44,014 bases of DNA from Caldimicrobium sp. (GTDB taxonomy: Bacteria > Desulfobacterota > Thermodesulfobacteria > Thermodesulfobacteriales > Thermodesulfobacteriaceae), in the NCBI GenBank assembly GCA_025060015.1, contig JANXDB010000005.1:1-44014 (forward strand), read 5' to 3'. Below the pieces are notes generated by a model. It had not been told where the DNA came from and did not search any database. It saw only the letters and a program-made list of their open reading frames with translations. Position numbers and translations under genes: made by a program. Positions 1-7,642 of this stretch are shown piece by piece (within the stretch, counting starts at the first letter, position 1; each line of letters starts with the position of its first letter).

Positions 1-760
1 CTCTCTGAATAGGTCTTCAACTCAAACTCCACTCTCTCACCCCCTACTTCTCTTAATTTAATCAACACCTCCTCCTCGTCAAGACCCTTCTCCTTTGACA
101 CTATCAACAAAAACAACTCCACATACCACCTCTCCCTCTCCCCTAACTTCCTCACCACCTCCACAAACCTCACTATCCCCCTCAATAACTCCTCAAGCGA
201 TCTATCAAGATTCCTAAGCAAATAAAGATATGCATACACCACACTATAAAGCTCAATCCCCTTCAAAAGCTCCTCTCGGTTAAGGCTCACCAAGTCAAGA
301 AGTAACACCCTGTAGTTTAGAAAGTAGGACCTAATCTCAGGAGGTATTTCAAAGAGTTCCACAAACTCAACGGGATATAGCCAAGGCCTTTCTCCGTGAT
401 AAAAAATGAAGGGAAGCACTGGAATAGGTTTTGAGCCTTCTTTGAGGGCCTTTTCAAAGAGAGCGGAGATGTAGTTTAAGATTTGAGCGTAAGTTGAGAG
501 ATCTTGATAGGATTTGTGTTCAAGGAGGATGTAGAGGTGAAGAGGTTTTCCGAGGAGGGGGACTTGGGCGATGATGTCAGGAAGGAGGCGTTTTTCTTTG
601 GGAAGGGAGATTTGTTCTTCAGGGACCAGAGAGAGAGCTGAGAGAGATCTAAGTGGAGAAGGAGGTCCTTTGGAAGAAACTCTTGAAGGAAGGCCTTGAG
701 ATTTTCAGGGTCTTTGAGGATTGCCTTGGCATAGAGATCATAGGTCTTAAGCTCAGCCAT
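1..760 (-). pseudogene. Rpn/transposase_31 (PD-(D/E)XK) family nuclease gene, frameshifted, 3' end outside window
   Basis: The ATG lies at 760-758. The first ~40 codons read as a typical Rpn N-terminus (AELKTYDLYAKAILKDPEN..., then FLPKDLL). At the AG/CT tract 628-637 the frame is lost, and the original frame stops after 94 codons at 476. Reading on in the shifted frame from about 627 gives an uninterrupted family-like sequence to position 1, including LLPDIIAQVPLLGKPLHLYI, LLEHKSYQDLSTYAQILNYI and PFIFYHGERPWLYPVEF. These carry the D...(E)xK nuclease core and the FYHG segment of the family. Family members are DNA endonucleases linked to recombination and, in E. coli, to phage defence. One extra CT unit explains the break, so it may be a pseudogene, a phase-variable gene or an assembly error. 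A good promoter lies directly upstream and no Shine-Dalgarno is visible. Confidence 0.85.
628..637. repeat. (AG/CT)5 dinucleotide tract at the Rpn frameshift
   Basis: Five AG units on the plus strand (five CT on the coding strand) sit exactly where the Rpn reading frame changes. Removing one CT unit restores a continuous family-like frame (Q-L-S-L-V-P-E-E-Q). The tract is short for slipped-strand phase variation but has the right period. Confidence 0.7.
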
Positions 761-766
761 AGAGGA

Positions 767-795
767 AGTATAAGGGAAATCTCTTGTAAAGGCAA
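767..795 (-). promoter_or_regulatory. Probable sigma-70 promoter of the Rpn gene
   Basis: On the minus strand TTGCCT (795-790) is followed after 17 nt by TATACT (772-767). The -10 box ends 6 nt before the ATG at 760, so transcription would start at or next to the start codon, giving a leaderless mRNA. No Shine-Dalgarno sequence is present, which fits. Confidence 0.55.
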
Positions 796-798
796 GAG
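781..798. promoter_or_regulatory. Inverted repeat over the -35 region of the Rpn promoter
   Basis: CTCTTG-TAAAGG-CAAGAG is a perfect 6-bp inverted repeat with a 6-nt centre. It covers the -35 hexamer and part of the spacer of the predicted Rpn promoter, so an operator is plausible. There is no T-run to suggest a terminator. Confidence 0.35.
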
Positions 799-919
799 TT
801 AATGTAGGAAAGCTTTGGAATTAAGTGTCTGCGTTTAGATTTTTACCATTCAAAGGGAAATAGGACATTGACATTTAAATCTAATGGATTAACTTTGGAG
901 AAAATTTAAGGGCGTGCCT

Positions 920-2050
920 ATGAATCCTGGAGATATCACCATTGGAATTTTGGGTGGTGGCCAACTGGCTAAAATGTCTGCCCAAGCTGGAAGGAAAATG
1001 GGTTTTAATATAAAAGTGCTCGATCCCACACCAAATTGTCCAGCAAGTACCGTTGCGGAACATATAATAGGATCATACCGAGATAGTGAATCCATTATCT
1101 CTTTTGCCTCCCACTGTGACATAATAACTTTCGACATAGAACATGCAGAAATTGCCCCTTTAAAGACACTTGAGAATAAAAAGAAGGTAATTCCCTCTCC
1201 TAGGGTTCTAGAAATAATTCAAAACAAACTTTTGCAGAGAAAAACACTTAAAAATGTCCAATTACCTGTTCCAGAATTTAGAGAAATTACCCATAAAGAG
1301 GAGCTAAGAGAGCTTATACCAGTGGTCCAAAAGAGTATAAAGGGTGGATATGATGGAAGAGGAACAGTTATCATTAGAAATCTTGAGGACCTTAGTAAAG
1401 CCTTAGATGAACCTTCATTTGTGGAGGAATTCCTTGATCTTGAAAAGGAATTAGGAGTAATTGTAGCGCGAAATGAGAAGGGAGATATAGCGGTTTACGA
1501 AGTAGTTGAGATGGTCTTTCATCCAGAGGGTAATCTTCTTGATTATTTATTTTGTCCAGCCTCAATTTCTGAAGATGTTAGAAAAGAGGCTAAGGAGCTT
1601 GCAATAGAAGCTGTTAGAGCCTTAGACGGCGTAGGGTTATTTGGAGTAGAATTATTTTTGGATAAAAAAGGAAAACTATACATTAACGAAATAGCTCCTC
1701 GCCCTCATAATTCAGGGCACCACACTATTGAAGCCTGCTATACCAGTCAATTTGAACAACATATCAGGGTAGTCACTGGGCTTCCATTAGGTGCTACCAC
1801 CTTAATGAAACCCTGTGCTATGTTCAATCTTCTTGGGGAAGAAGGTTACACCGGAAAACCCATTTATGAAGGTTTAGAGAAGGTTTTAGCCATCCCTGGT
1901 GTCTCTCTTCATGTCTATGGCAAAGCTAAGACCTATCCTCTAAGAAAAATGGGACATGTCACTATTGTTGGAGACACCTTGAATGAGGTGTTAGCTAAAA
2001 TGAGGAAAGCTAAAGCTTGGCTAAAAGTGAAAGGTGAGGAGAGAATATGA
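920..2050 (+). CDS. purK: N5-carboxyaminoimidazole ribonucleotide synthase (PurK)
   Basis: This ATP-grasp enzyme carboxylates AIR to N5-CAIR with ATP and bicarbonate in de novo purine synthesis. The glycine-rich N-terminus ([11 protein letters not shown]), the ATP-grasp loop [12 protein letters not shown] and the C-terminal metal/ATP segment [16 protein letters not shown] are all visible. Its 376 residues are normal for PurK. I prefer the ATG at 920, which has AAGGG 7 nt upstream, over the in-frame GTG at 914, whose only nearby AAGGG is 1 nt away. The stop overlaps the purE start as ATGA, so the two are translationally coupled and together convert AIR to CAIR. A TTGACA at 868-873 lies upstream, but I see no convincing -10. 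Confidence 0.97.
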   Translation: MNPGDITIGILGGGQLAKMSAQAGRKMGFNIKVLDPTPNCPASTVAEHIIGSYRDSESIISFASHCDIITFDIEHAEIAPLKTLENKKKVIPSPRVLEIIQNKLLQRKTLKNVQLPVPEFREITHKEELRELIPVVQKSIKGGYDGRGTVIIRNLEDLSKALDEPSFVEEFLDLEKELGVIVARNEKGDIAVYEVVEMVFHPEGNLLDYLFCPASISEDVRKEAKELAIEAVRALDGVGLFGVELFLDKKGKLYINEIAPRPHNSGHHTIEACYTSQFEQHIRVVTGLPLGATTLMKPCAMFNLLGEEGYTGKPIYEGLEKVLAIPGVSLHVYGKAKTYPLRKMGHVTIVGDTLNEVLAKMRKAKAWLKVKGEERI

Positions 2051-2565
2051 AAGTAGGTATTATCATGGGAAGTGATTCTGATTTGCCTGTAATGAAAGAG
2101 GCAGCAGAGGTTTTAGAGGAATTTGAAGTTCCCTATGAGATAACCATAGTTTCTGCCCACAGAACTCCTCAGAGGATGTATGAATATGCTAAGTCTGCGG
2201 AAGAAAGAGGAATTGAGGTCATAATTGCGGGAGCAGGTGGATCAGCCCATCTGCCAGGCATGACCGCCTCGATAACCACAGTCCCTGTAATAGGGGTACC
2301 TATCTTGTCCAAGGCTTTGAGGGGGGTTGATTCCCTTCTCTCCATAGTTCAGATGCCTGCTGGTATTCCCGTGGCAACGGTAGCCGTTAACAACGCAAAA
2401 AACGCAGGACTCCTTGCCCTTCATATTCTATCTATAAAATACCCTGAGATCCGTGAAAAGTTAAAAAAGTATCGGGAAAAGATGAAATATCAAGTGGAGA
2501 CTAAAGCTAAAAGATTAGAGGAAATGGGATTTAGAGGGTATCTTTCCCAAGATACATCCACCTAA
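2047..2565 (+). CDS. purE: N5-carboxyaminoimidazole ribonucleotide mutase (PurE)
   Basis: Class I PurE rearranges N5-CAIR, the PurK product, to 4-carboxy-AIR. GSDSDLPVM at the N-terminus, the SAHRTP loop and [15 protein letters not shown] form the substrate-binding site. At 172 residues it is of normal length. AGGAG lies just before the ATG and the start overlaps the purK stop. Having purK beside purE supports the two-step mutase route rather than the one-step class II carboxylase. The 3' end overlaps the convergent purD end by 4 bp, with no room for an intergenic terminator. Confidence 0.97.
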   Translation: MKVGIIMGSDSDLPVMKEAAEVLEEFEVPYEITIVSAHRTPQRMYEYAKSAEERGIEVIIAGAGGSAHLPGMTASITTVPVIGVPILSKALRGVDSLLSIVQMPAGIPVATVAVNNAKNAGLLALHILSIKYPEIREKLKKYREKMKYQVETKAKRLEEMGFRGYLSQDTST

Positions 2566-3842
2566 ACCAGATATTTTAAAGCCTTTTTGGCTATATCTCG
2601 ACGATACTGAGCACCGTCGAAATTGATAAGAGACACTACTTGATAGGCCTTTTCTATTGCCAAGGGGATTGTATCGCCAAGGGCTGTTACTCCTAAGACC
2701 CTTCCACCTGATGTGAAATACCTGTTATCGACCCTTTGAGTCCCTGCATGAAATACAATGACATCTTCAAAGGCCTTGACCCTCTCTAAACCAAATATCT
2801 CTACACCTTTTTTATACTCTCCGGGATAGCCCTCACTTGCCATGACAACACAAAGTGAGGCTTGTTTTTTCTCTTTAATATCAAATTTATATAAATCTCC
2901 GTTAAGGGTATTTTTTATCAAATCTAAAAAATCATTTTCTATTCGAGGCAAAATCACTTGGGCCTCTGGATCACCAAGTCTACAGTTAAACTCCAAGACG
3001 TATGGTTCGCCTTGAACGATCATTAGCCCGGCATAGAGAAAACCAAGATAAGGATGCCCCTCTTCTTTAAGAACTCTCAGAACCGGTGCTATGATATTTT
3101 TTTCGATTTTTTCTCTGATTTCAGGGGTAACGAGAGGAGCAGGGGAATAGGCCCCCATTCCTCCAGTATTTGGTCCCTGGTCATGGTCAAGCAGCCTTTT
3201 GTGGTCTTGAGAGGTAGGTAAAGCTCTAAAGCATTCTCCGTCAGTAATTACTATGTAAGAAGCCTCTTCACCCTCAAGTTTTTCTTCAATTACAACCTGA
3301 TTACCTGCATCACCAAAGATTTTCTTTACAAAGATGTCATGCAAAGCCTTTAGAGCCTCTTCTAAGGTATCACAGACAAAAACACCTTTACCTGCACAAA
3401 GCCCATCAGCCTTGATAACAAGGGGTGTACCCCTTTTTTCAATGTATACCTTTGCTTCTGAATAGTTATCAAAAACCATAAAGTCTGCCGTTAGAACACC
3501 TGCTTTTTTCATGATCTCTTTGGCAAAGGCTTTGCTTCCTTCCAGCTGAGAAGCCCATCTATCAGGGCCAAATACCACAACCCCTTTAGAGAAGAGAAAA
3601 TCCCTTATGCCGTTGACTAGAGGCTCTTCAGGACCTGGTATAACAAGATCAATTTTCTCCCTAATGCAAAAATCTGCTATTTTTTCAAAGTCTCTCAATG
3701 AGATACCCTGAGGTATATGGGCAATTTCAGAAATACCTCCATTTCCAGGGATACAATATAAAGCTTGGAGATCTTTACTTTTAGAAAGCATGTAGCAAAG
3801 GGCATGCTCTCTACCCCCTCCACCCAGAACCAATACCTTCAT
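2562..3842 (-). CDS. purD: Phosphoribosylamine-glycine ligase (GARS, PurD)
   Basis: This enzyme makes glycinamide ribonucleotide from phosphoribosylamine, glycine and ATP, the second step of purine synthesis. [13 protein letters not shown] at the N-terminus, the ATP-grasp segment [14 protein letters not shown] and the metal-binding [13 protein letters not shown] are diagnostic. The 426 residues match the family. It starts 3 nt after the bioY stop, with AGAGG inside the end of bioY as ribosome binding site, so it is very likely co-transcribed with bioY. It converges on purE with a 4-bp overlap. Confidence 0.97.
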   Translation of the reverse strand: MKVLVLGGGGREHALCYMLSKSKDLQALYCIPGNGGISEIAHIPQGISLRDFEKIADFCIREKIDLVIPGPEEPLVNGIRDFLFSKGVVVFGPDRWASQLEGSKAFAKEIMKKAGVLTADFMVFDNYSEAKVYIEKRGTPLVIKADGLCAGKGVFVCDTLEEALKALHDIFVKKIFGDAGNQVVIEEKLEGEEASYIVITDGECFRALPTSQDHKRLLDHDQGPNTGGMGAYSPAPLVTPEIREKIEKNIIAPVLRVLKEEGHPYLGFLYAGLMIVQGEPYVLEFNCRLGDPEAQVILPRIENDFLDLIKNTLNGDLYKFDIKEKKQASLCVVMASEGYPGEYKKGVEIFGLERVKAFEDVIVFHAGTQRVDNRYFTSGGRVLGVTALGDTIPLAIEKAYQVVSLINFDGAQYRRDIAKKALKYLV

Positions 3843-3845
3843 GAA

Positions 3846-4421
3846 TTAACCTCTTGCCTTTTTCTGGGATAAGATGAATACACCAAATATGGCAGATTTT
3901 AAAAGATCAACGGGTAAAAAGGGAATTACCGTAAGCATCAGGATATTTTTAGTAGCTGCAAAAAAGGCTTGATCATTGAATCCTGCTAAAAACCAGGTGA
4001 CTCCAAAGAGGTAAATGACAAAATGCGCCATTAAACCAAGGGATAATCCATAGAACCAGTTGCTAAGCCACCCCATTTCTTTTGCTTTACCAATTAAATA
4101 TGCCCCTGCTAAAAATCCCAAAAGATATCCTCCTGTAGGACCGCTTAGGATGAAAACTCCTCCCTTTAAACCGGAAAAGAAAGGCAATCCCATGGCACCA
4201 AGGGTCAAATAGATGAGAACACTGGCAACGCCTGCCCTTGCTCCGAGATAGTAACCTATGAATAGAATCCCCAGGGTTTGAAGAGTGAGGGGAACGGGAG
4301 TAAAGGGAAGAGGGATTCGTATCTGTGCAAGAATTGCTAGAAGGAGTGTAAAGGCTAAAATATAGATGGCTTTTGCCAATAGGCTTTTCTTTGAATCAAG
4401 GACTTCACCTTTGATTAGCAT
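3846..4421 (-). CDS. bioY: BioY biotin transporter, ECF S component
   Basis: BioY is the membrane-embedded biotin-binding subunit of an energy-coupling-factor importer. The 191-residue product has about six hydrophobic segments and the family signature (RIPLPFTPVPLTLQTLG, then GPTGGYLLGFL). I use the ATG at 4421 rather than the longer frame from 4553. It has AGGAGG about 10 nt upstream and a near-consensus promoter at 4456-4483, which the longer frame would have to read through. No bioM/bioN or biotin biosynthesis genes are nearby, so it must use a shared ECF module encoded elsewhere or act alone. It leads a two-gene unit with purD. Confidence 0.95.
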   Translation of the reverse strand: MLIKGEVLDSKKSLLAKAIYILAFTLLLAILAQIRIPLPFTPVPLTLQTLGILFIGYYLGARAGVASVLIYLTLGAMGLPFFSGLKGGVFILSGPTGGYLLGFLAGAYLIGKAKEMGWLSNWFYGLSLGLMAHFVIYLFGVTWFLAGFNDQAFFAATKNILMLTVIPFLPVDLLKSAIFGVFILSQKKARG

Positions 4422-4445
4422 AAGGCTTTGACCTCCTCTTCTGAT

Positions 4446-4457
4446 ATTTTGCAAAAT
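4446..4457. promoter_or_regulatory. 12-bp perfect palindrome at the bioY transcription start
   Basis: ATTTTGCAAAAT is its own reverse complement. It overlaps the end of the -10 box and the predicted start of bioY transcription, which is a classic repressor position. It does not match the BirA operator pattern I know (TTGTAAAC and GTTTACAA half-sites 14-16 nt apart), so the regulator is unknown. Confidence 0.4.
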
Positions 4458-4483
4458 TATATAGAAAAATACCTCCTTGTCAA
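4456..4483 (-). promoter_or_regulatory. Strong sigma-70-type promoter of bioY-purD
   Basis: On the minus strand TTGACA (4483-4478), 16 nt, TATAAT (4461-4456): both hexamers are consensus. The predicted start near 4449 gives a leader of about 28 nt carrying AGGAGG before the bioY ATG at 4421. Confidence 0.8.
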
Positions 4484-4522
4484 GAAAAATTCTACCTCTT
4501 AAATTCATCACTTTATAGTTGA

Positions 4523-4738
4523 AATATTCTATTTTACAGGTCAAGAAATACACTTTTTTCGCGCAGGACTACCGCTCTTCGACCTTTATACGGAGAAATC
4601 GGATATCTTCACAAAGATACTTTGAATTCTGATGACTTGCTCATTGCCCTAAAGTCTCTCTATAATCCTGTGGGGACACCTTGGCAAATGAAAGATAAAG
4701 ATTCAATCTTGAAAAAATTTTTATACTATTTATTATAA
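4523..4738 (+). pseudogene. Coding-like remnant, family not recognised
   Basis: A stop-free plus-strand frame ends at TAA 4736-4738. Its last ~59 codons look like real protein (RRTTALRPLYGEIGYLHKDT, then NPVGTPWQMKDKDSILKKFL), with ordinary codon use. It has no plausible start: its upstream part overlaps the bioY promoter region on the other strand, and the promoter predicted for phoH overlaps its end. I read it as the 3' end of a lost gene. I cannot name the family. Chance openness is the alternative. Confidence 0.35.
4709..4736 (+). promoter_or_regulatory. Possible promoter of the phoH operon
   Basis: TTGAAA (4709-4714), 16 nt, TATTAT (4731-4736) fits a sigma-70 promoter with one or two mismatches per box. 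The region is very AT-rich, so chance matches are likely. AAGGG then precedes the phoH ATG by about 12 nt. Confidence 0.4.
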
Positions 4739-4769
4739 AAACTAAATAAAAATAAGGGTATGATGAAAA

Positions 4770-5741
4770 ATGATTAAAGTAGAAGAATTACAAACAAAAG
4801 AGCTTATCTTTGAAGACTATCCCATGGTTAGAGCCCTCTATGGCGAGCGGGGGTCACATTTCAAGATCTTAGAAGAGGCCTTTAATGTAAAGCTGATTCT
4901 AAAGGGTAATCATATCTTGATCTCAGGAGAGCCTGAGGATTTGGAATTGACCGAGAGAACTCTAGAGGAGCTATATAGTCTTATAAAATCAGGTTATAAC
5001 GTATATCCCTCTGACGTAGAATATGCCTCCAGAGTTCTTTTAGAGAATCCCCGGGCAAACCTTAAGGATATCTTTCTTGATACTATTCTCATTACCTCAG
5101 GCAGAAAGATGATTTCCCCCAAAGGTATAACCCAAAAAAGATACGTAGAAGCCATTCGAAAATCTGATATCGTTTTTGGCATAGGACCTGCAGGCACGGG
5201 TAAGACCTATTTAGCTGTGGCCATGGCAGTGTCTTTCCTGATGAAGGGAGAAGTTAATCGAATAGTTTTAGTGAGGCCAGCTGTAGAGGCTGGAGAAAAA
5301 TTAGGATTTCTGCCCGGTGATCTTGTTGAGAAAGTTAATCCATATCTCAGGCCTCTCTATGATGCCCTTTATGACATGCTTTCCTTTGATAAGGTGGTTA
5401 AGCTCTTCCAAAAGGGAGTCATAGAGGTAGCTCCGCTTGCCTTCATGAGAGGAAGGACTTTAAATGAGGCCTTTATCATCCTTGATGAAGCTCAGAATAC
5501 CACCACGGAACAGATGAAGATGTTTCTAACCAGGATTGGTCATGGTTCAAGAGCAGTTATCACTGGGGATGTAACTCAAATTGATCTTCCAGATCCAAAG
5601 AAATCAGGTCTACTTGAGGCCATGGAGATTTTGGAAGGGATTGAAGGAATTGTTTTTGTCTATTTTACCAAAGGGGATGTAGTAAGACATTCTATAGTTC
5701 AGAAAATCATCGATGCTTACGAAAAGAGAGATAGAACCTAA
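4770..5741 (+). CDS. phoH: PhoH family ATPase
   Basis: PhoH proteins are P-loop ATPases related to superfamily 1 helicase cores and linked to RNA metabolism. The Walker A motif GPAGTGKT is at residues 139-146, followed by LVRPAVEAGEKLGFLPGD. The Walker B LDEAQN is at about 238-243, and ITGDVTQIDLP follows. The N-terminal ~110 residues resemble the RNA-binding KH-like extension of the long PhoH form. Its 323 residues are typical. It opens a plus-strand run of seven closely spaced genes that includes an rRNA methyltransferase, a beta-CASP nuclease-like protein and a pseudouridine synthase, which agrees with an RNA role. Confidence 0.95.
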   Translation: MIKVEELQTKELIFEDYPMVRALYGERGSHFKILEEAFNVKLILKGNHILISGEPEDLELTERTLEELYSLIKSGYNVYPSDVEYASRVLLENPRANLKDIFLDTILITSGRKMISPKGITQKRYVEAIRKSDIVFGIGPAGTGKTYLAVAMAVSFLMKGEVNRIVLVRPAVEAGEKLGFLPGDLVEKVNPYLRPLYDALYDMLSFDKVVKLFQKGVIEVAPLAFMRGRTLNEAFIILDEAQNTTTEQMKMFLTRIGHGSRAVITGDVTQIDLPDPKKSGLLEAMEILEGIEGIVFVYFTKGDVVRHSIVQKIIDAYEKRDRT

Positions 5742-5744
5742 TAG

Positions 5745-6020
5745 ATGATTGGATCAGCCTTGATACGAGCACTTTTCCAAGTCTTAGATCTATTTCTTAC
5801 CATATATCTTTGGTTAGTCATAGCCCGTGCCATCATCTCCTGGGTAAATCCTTCCCCCTATCATCCTGTGGTGAGATTTTTAGACAAAGTCACTGAACCG
5901 CTTTTAAGGCCCTTAAGAAGAATTATACCCCCAGTCTATGGGTTAGATTTAACCCCTATTATCGTCATTTTTCTAATTTATCTAATAAAAGAGATCCTTC
6001 GTGAATTACTTTTTCTATGA
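5745..6020 (+). CDS. YggT family membrane protein
   Basis: This 91-residue protein has two hydrophobic stretches. The segment WLVIARAIISWVNPSPYHPV followed by PLLRPLRRIIPP is the YggT signature. YggT proteins are small inner-membrane proteins, sometimes linked to osmotic stress or cell division; their biochemical role is not established. The start lies 3 nt after the phoH stop, so it depends on upstream translation or shares the transcript. Confidence 0.9.
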   Translation: MIGSALIRALFQVLDLFLTIYLWLVIARAIISWVNPSPYHPVVRFLDKVTEPLLRPLRRIIPPVYGLDLTPIIVIFLIYLIKEILRELLFL

Positions 6021-6047
6021 TTTGTAATTCCCAAGGGGTTGCATAAA

Positions 6048-6704
6048 ATGAGGGAATTTATATTTTTTGATTTAGACGGTGTAATATTAGATTCCATGGC
6101 TTATCATGCACAAGCCTGGATCTTATCCTTTCGAGAATTCGGGCTACATTTTACACCAGAGGAGATATATCTTCACGAAGGGGCTATAGAATTAGAAAGT
6201 GCCTTAAGCCTTTTTACTTCTAAAGGTTTTAACCCCACGCCCGAATTCTTTCACAGTGCCTTTAAACTTCAAAAGAGAATATTTAATGAAAAATTTGCCT
6301 CCCTCGTAAGACCCTTTCCAGAGGTTCCAGATATGCTTGATGAACTGGGACGGGAGGGAAAGACTTTGGCTCTGGTAACCTCCTCTAGTGAGGAGATCTT
6401 ACAGCAGGTCTTGCCTCAAAATATAAGAAAACACTTTCAAGTCATAATCACAGGGGATAAGGTTTCAAAGAGAAAACCTCACCCTGAACCATATCTTAAA
6501 GCCCAGGAATACCTGAAGGCTTCAAAGGACGATATCTTAGTTGTAGAAAACGCTCCAGCTGGTATCCTATCTGCTAAAAGGGCTCAACTCTTTTGTATAG
6601 GTATCACCACCACTTTAAGGGCAGAACATCTTCATAAGGCCGATCTGATAGTTACTAATCATCTGGAATTAAAGAATCAACTTCTTAATGGCAAAGGTGC
6701 CTAA
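6048..6704 (+). CDS. HAD superfamily phosphatase/phosphoglucomutase-like hydrolase
   Basis: Subfamily I HAD hydrolase, 218 residues. Motif I FFDLDGVILDS supplies the nucleophile and acid Asp pair, motif II is LVTSSS, motif III is KRKPHPEPYLKA, and motif IV is VVENAPAGILSA. The small helical cap lies between motifs I and II. This layout matches beta-phosphoglucomutase and phosphoglycolate phosphatase-type enzymes, and the substrate cannot be told from sequence alone. AAGGGG lies 9 nt before the ATG at 6048, so I reject the in-frame TTG at 6039. The 3' end overlaps the next gene by 17 bp. Confidence 0.9.
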   Translation: MREFIFFDLDGVILDSMAYHAQAWILSFREFGLHFTPEEIYLHEGAIELESALSLFTSKGFNPTPEFFHSAFKLQKRIFNEKFASLVRPFPEVPDMLDELGREGKTLALVTSSSEEILQQVLPQNIRKHFQVIITGDKVSKRKPHPEPYLKAQEYLKASKDDILVVENAPAGILSAKRAQLFCIGITTTLRAEHLHKADLIVTNHLELKNQLLNGKGA

Positions 6705-7635
6705 AGTCTTCAATTACTATGATTACTTTTCAAGATACAGGGAGATCATACCCGAATTTGATAAATTTTTGGAATATTTAAAGGTTCCCCACCAACAGTA
6801 CTTCAGAATAAATACTCTTAAAGTAGATCAAGCCAGAGAAGAATTACTTCTTGATATTTTGAAGAGTAAGGGTGTAAGATTGGAAAAGGTCGTTGAGATT
6901 CCACATTTTTACAAAGTCATAAACAATGAAGATATATCACTGGGTAACTTAGAGGAGTACAGCCTGGGTCTTTTGCACTCCATGACTCTGTCCAGTGCAC
7001 TACCTGTAATTGCCCTGAACCCTGAGCCAGGAGATCTTGTTCTTGATTTATGTGCGGCACCTGGTGGGAAAAGTGCACTCATCGCTATGACCACGGAAGA
7101 TAGAGCTATAACAGTTGCCAATGATAAGAGAATTGACAGACTTACGGCTCTATCTGCCAACATGAAAAGACTTGGGGTCACCTCGGTTATAATAACTCAC
7201 TATCGTGGGGAGCTTTTTCCACTGGGAATAAGCTTTGATAAGGTCTTAGTGGATGCGCCCTGTTCAGGAGAAGGAAGATATAAGGTAGGATTGGAAGGTG
7301 ACATACTCTACCAGAGAGGAACGGGCAAAAGTAACCTACCCTCTATTCAAAAGGGTCTACTCGTAAGAGCCTATGACATGCTAAAACCCGGAGGGTTTTT
7401 GGTTTACAGCACCTGCACTATAAATCCTGAAGAGAATGAGGAGGTAGTGGATTACCTTCTGAGAAAGAGGCGAGCGGAAATATTAGACTGGAGTTGTCCA
7501 TTGCCCTACTATCCAGGGTTGACGGAATGGCAAGGCAAAACCTTTCATCCCCATATCGCCAAGACAAAGAGATTTTATAGCCATCAGATAAGAGCTGTGA
7601 GTTTTTACATAGCACTTATTGGAAAATTATATTAA
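6688..7635 (+). CDS. RsmB/NOP family RNA (cytosine-C5)-methyltransferase
   Basis: An m5C RNA methyltransferase using S-adenosylmethionine. Motif I DLCAAPGGKS is at residues 120-129. Motif IV VDAPCSGEG supplies one catalytic cysteine (C192) and motif VI STCT the second (C243), so both cysteines of the mechanism are present. At 315 residues it has the core domain with a short N-terminal region and no PUA-type extension, so the specific target (16S rRNA or tRNA) cannot be assigned. The start is inside the HAD gene. Confidence 0.93.
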   Translation: MAKVPKVFNYYDYFSRYREIIPEFDKFLEYLKVPHQQYFRINTLKVDQAREELLLDILKSKGVRLEKVVEIPHFYKVINNEDISLGNLEEYSLGLLHSMTLSSALPVIALNPEPGDLVLDLCAAPGGKSALIAMTTEDRAITVANDKRIDRLTALSANMKRLGVTSVIITHYRGELFPLGISFDKVLVDAPCSGEGRYKVGLEGDILYQRGTGKSNLPSIQKGLLVRAYDMLKPGGFLVYSTCTINPEENEEVVDYLLRKRRAEILDWSCPLPYYPGLTEWQGKTFHPHIAKTKRFYSHQIRAVSFYIALIGKLY

Positions 7636-7642
7636 TTAGTTT

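Noticed and set aside
2242-2424. Minus-strand frame inside purE
   Set aside because: Shadow of the conserved PurE core.
4422-4553. 44-residue N-terminal extension of BioY
   Set aside because: It would cross a consensus promoter and AGGAGG; the ATG at 4421 gives a normal BioY.
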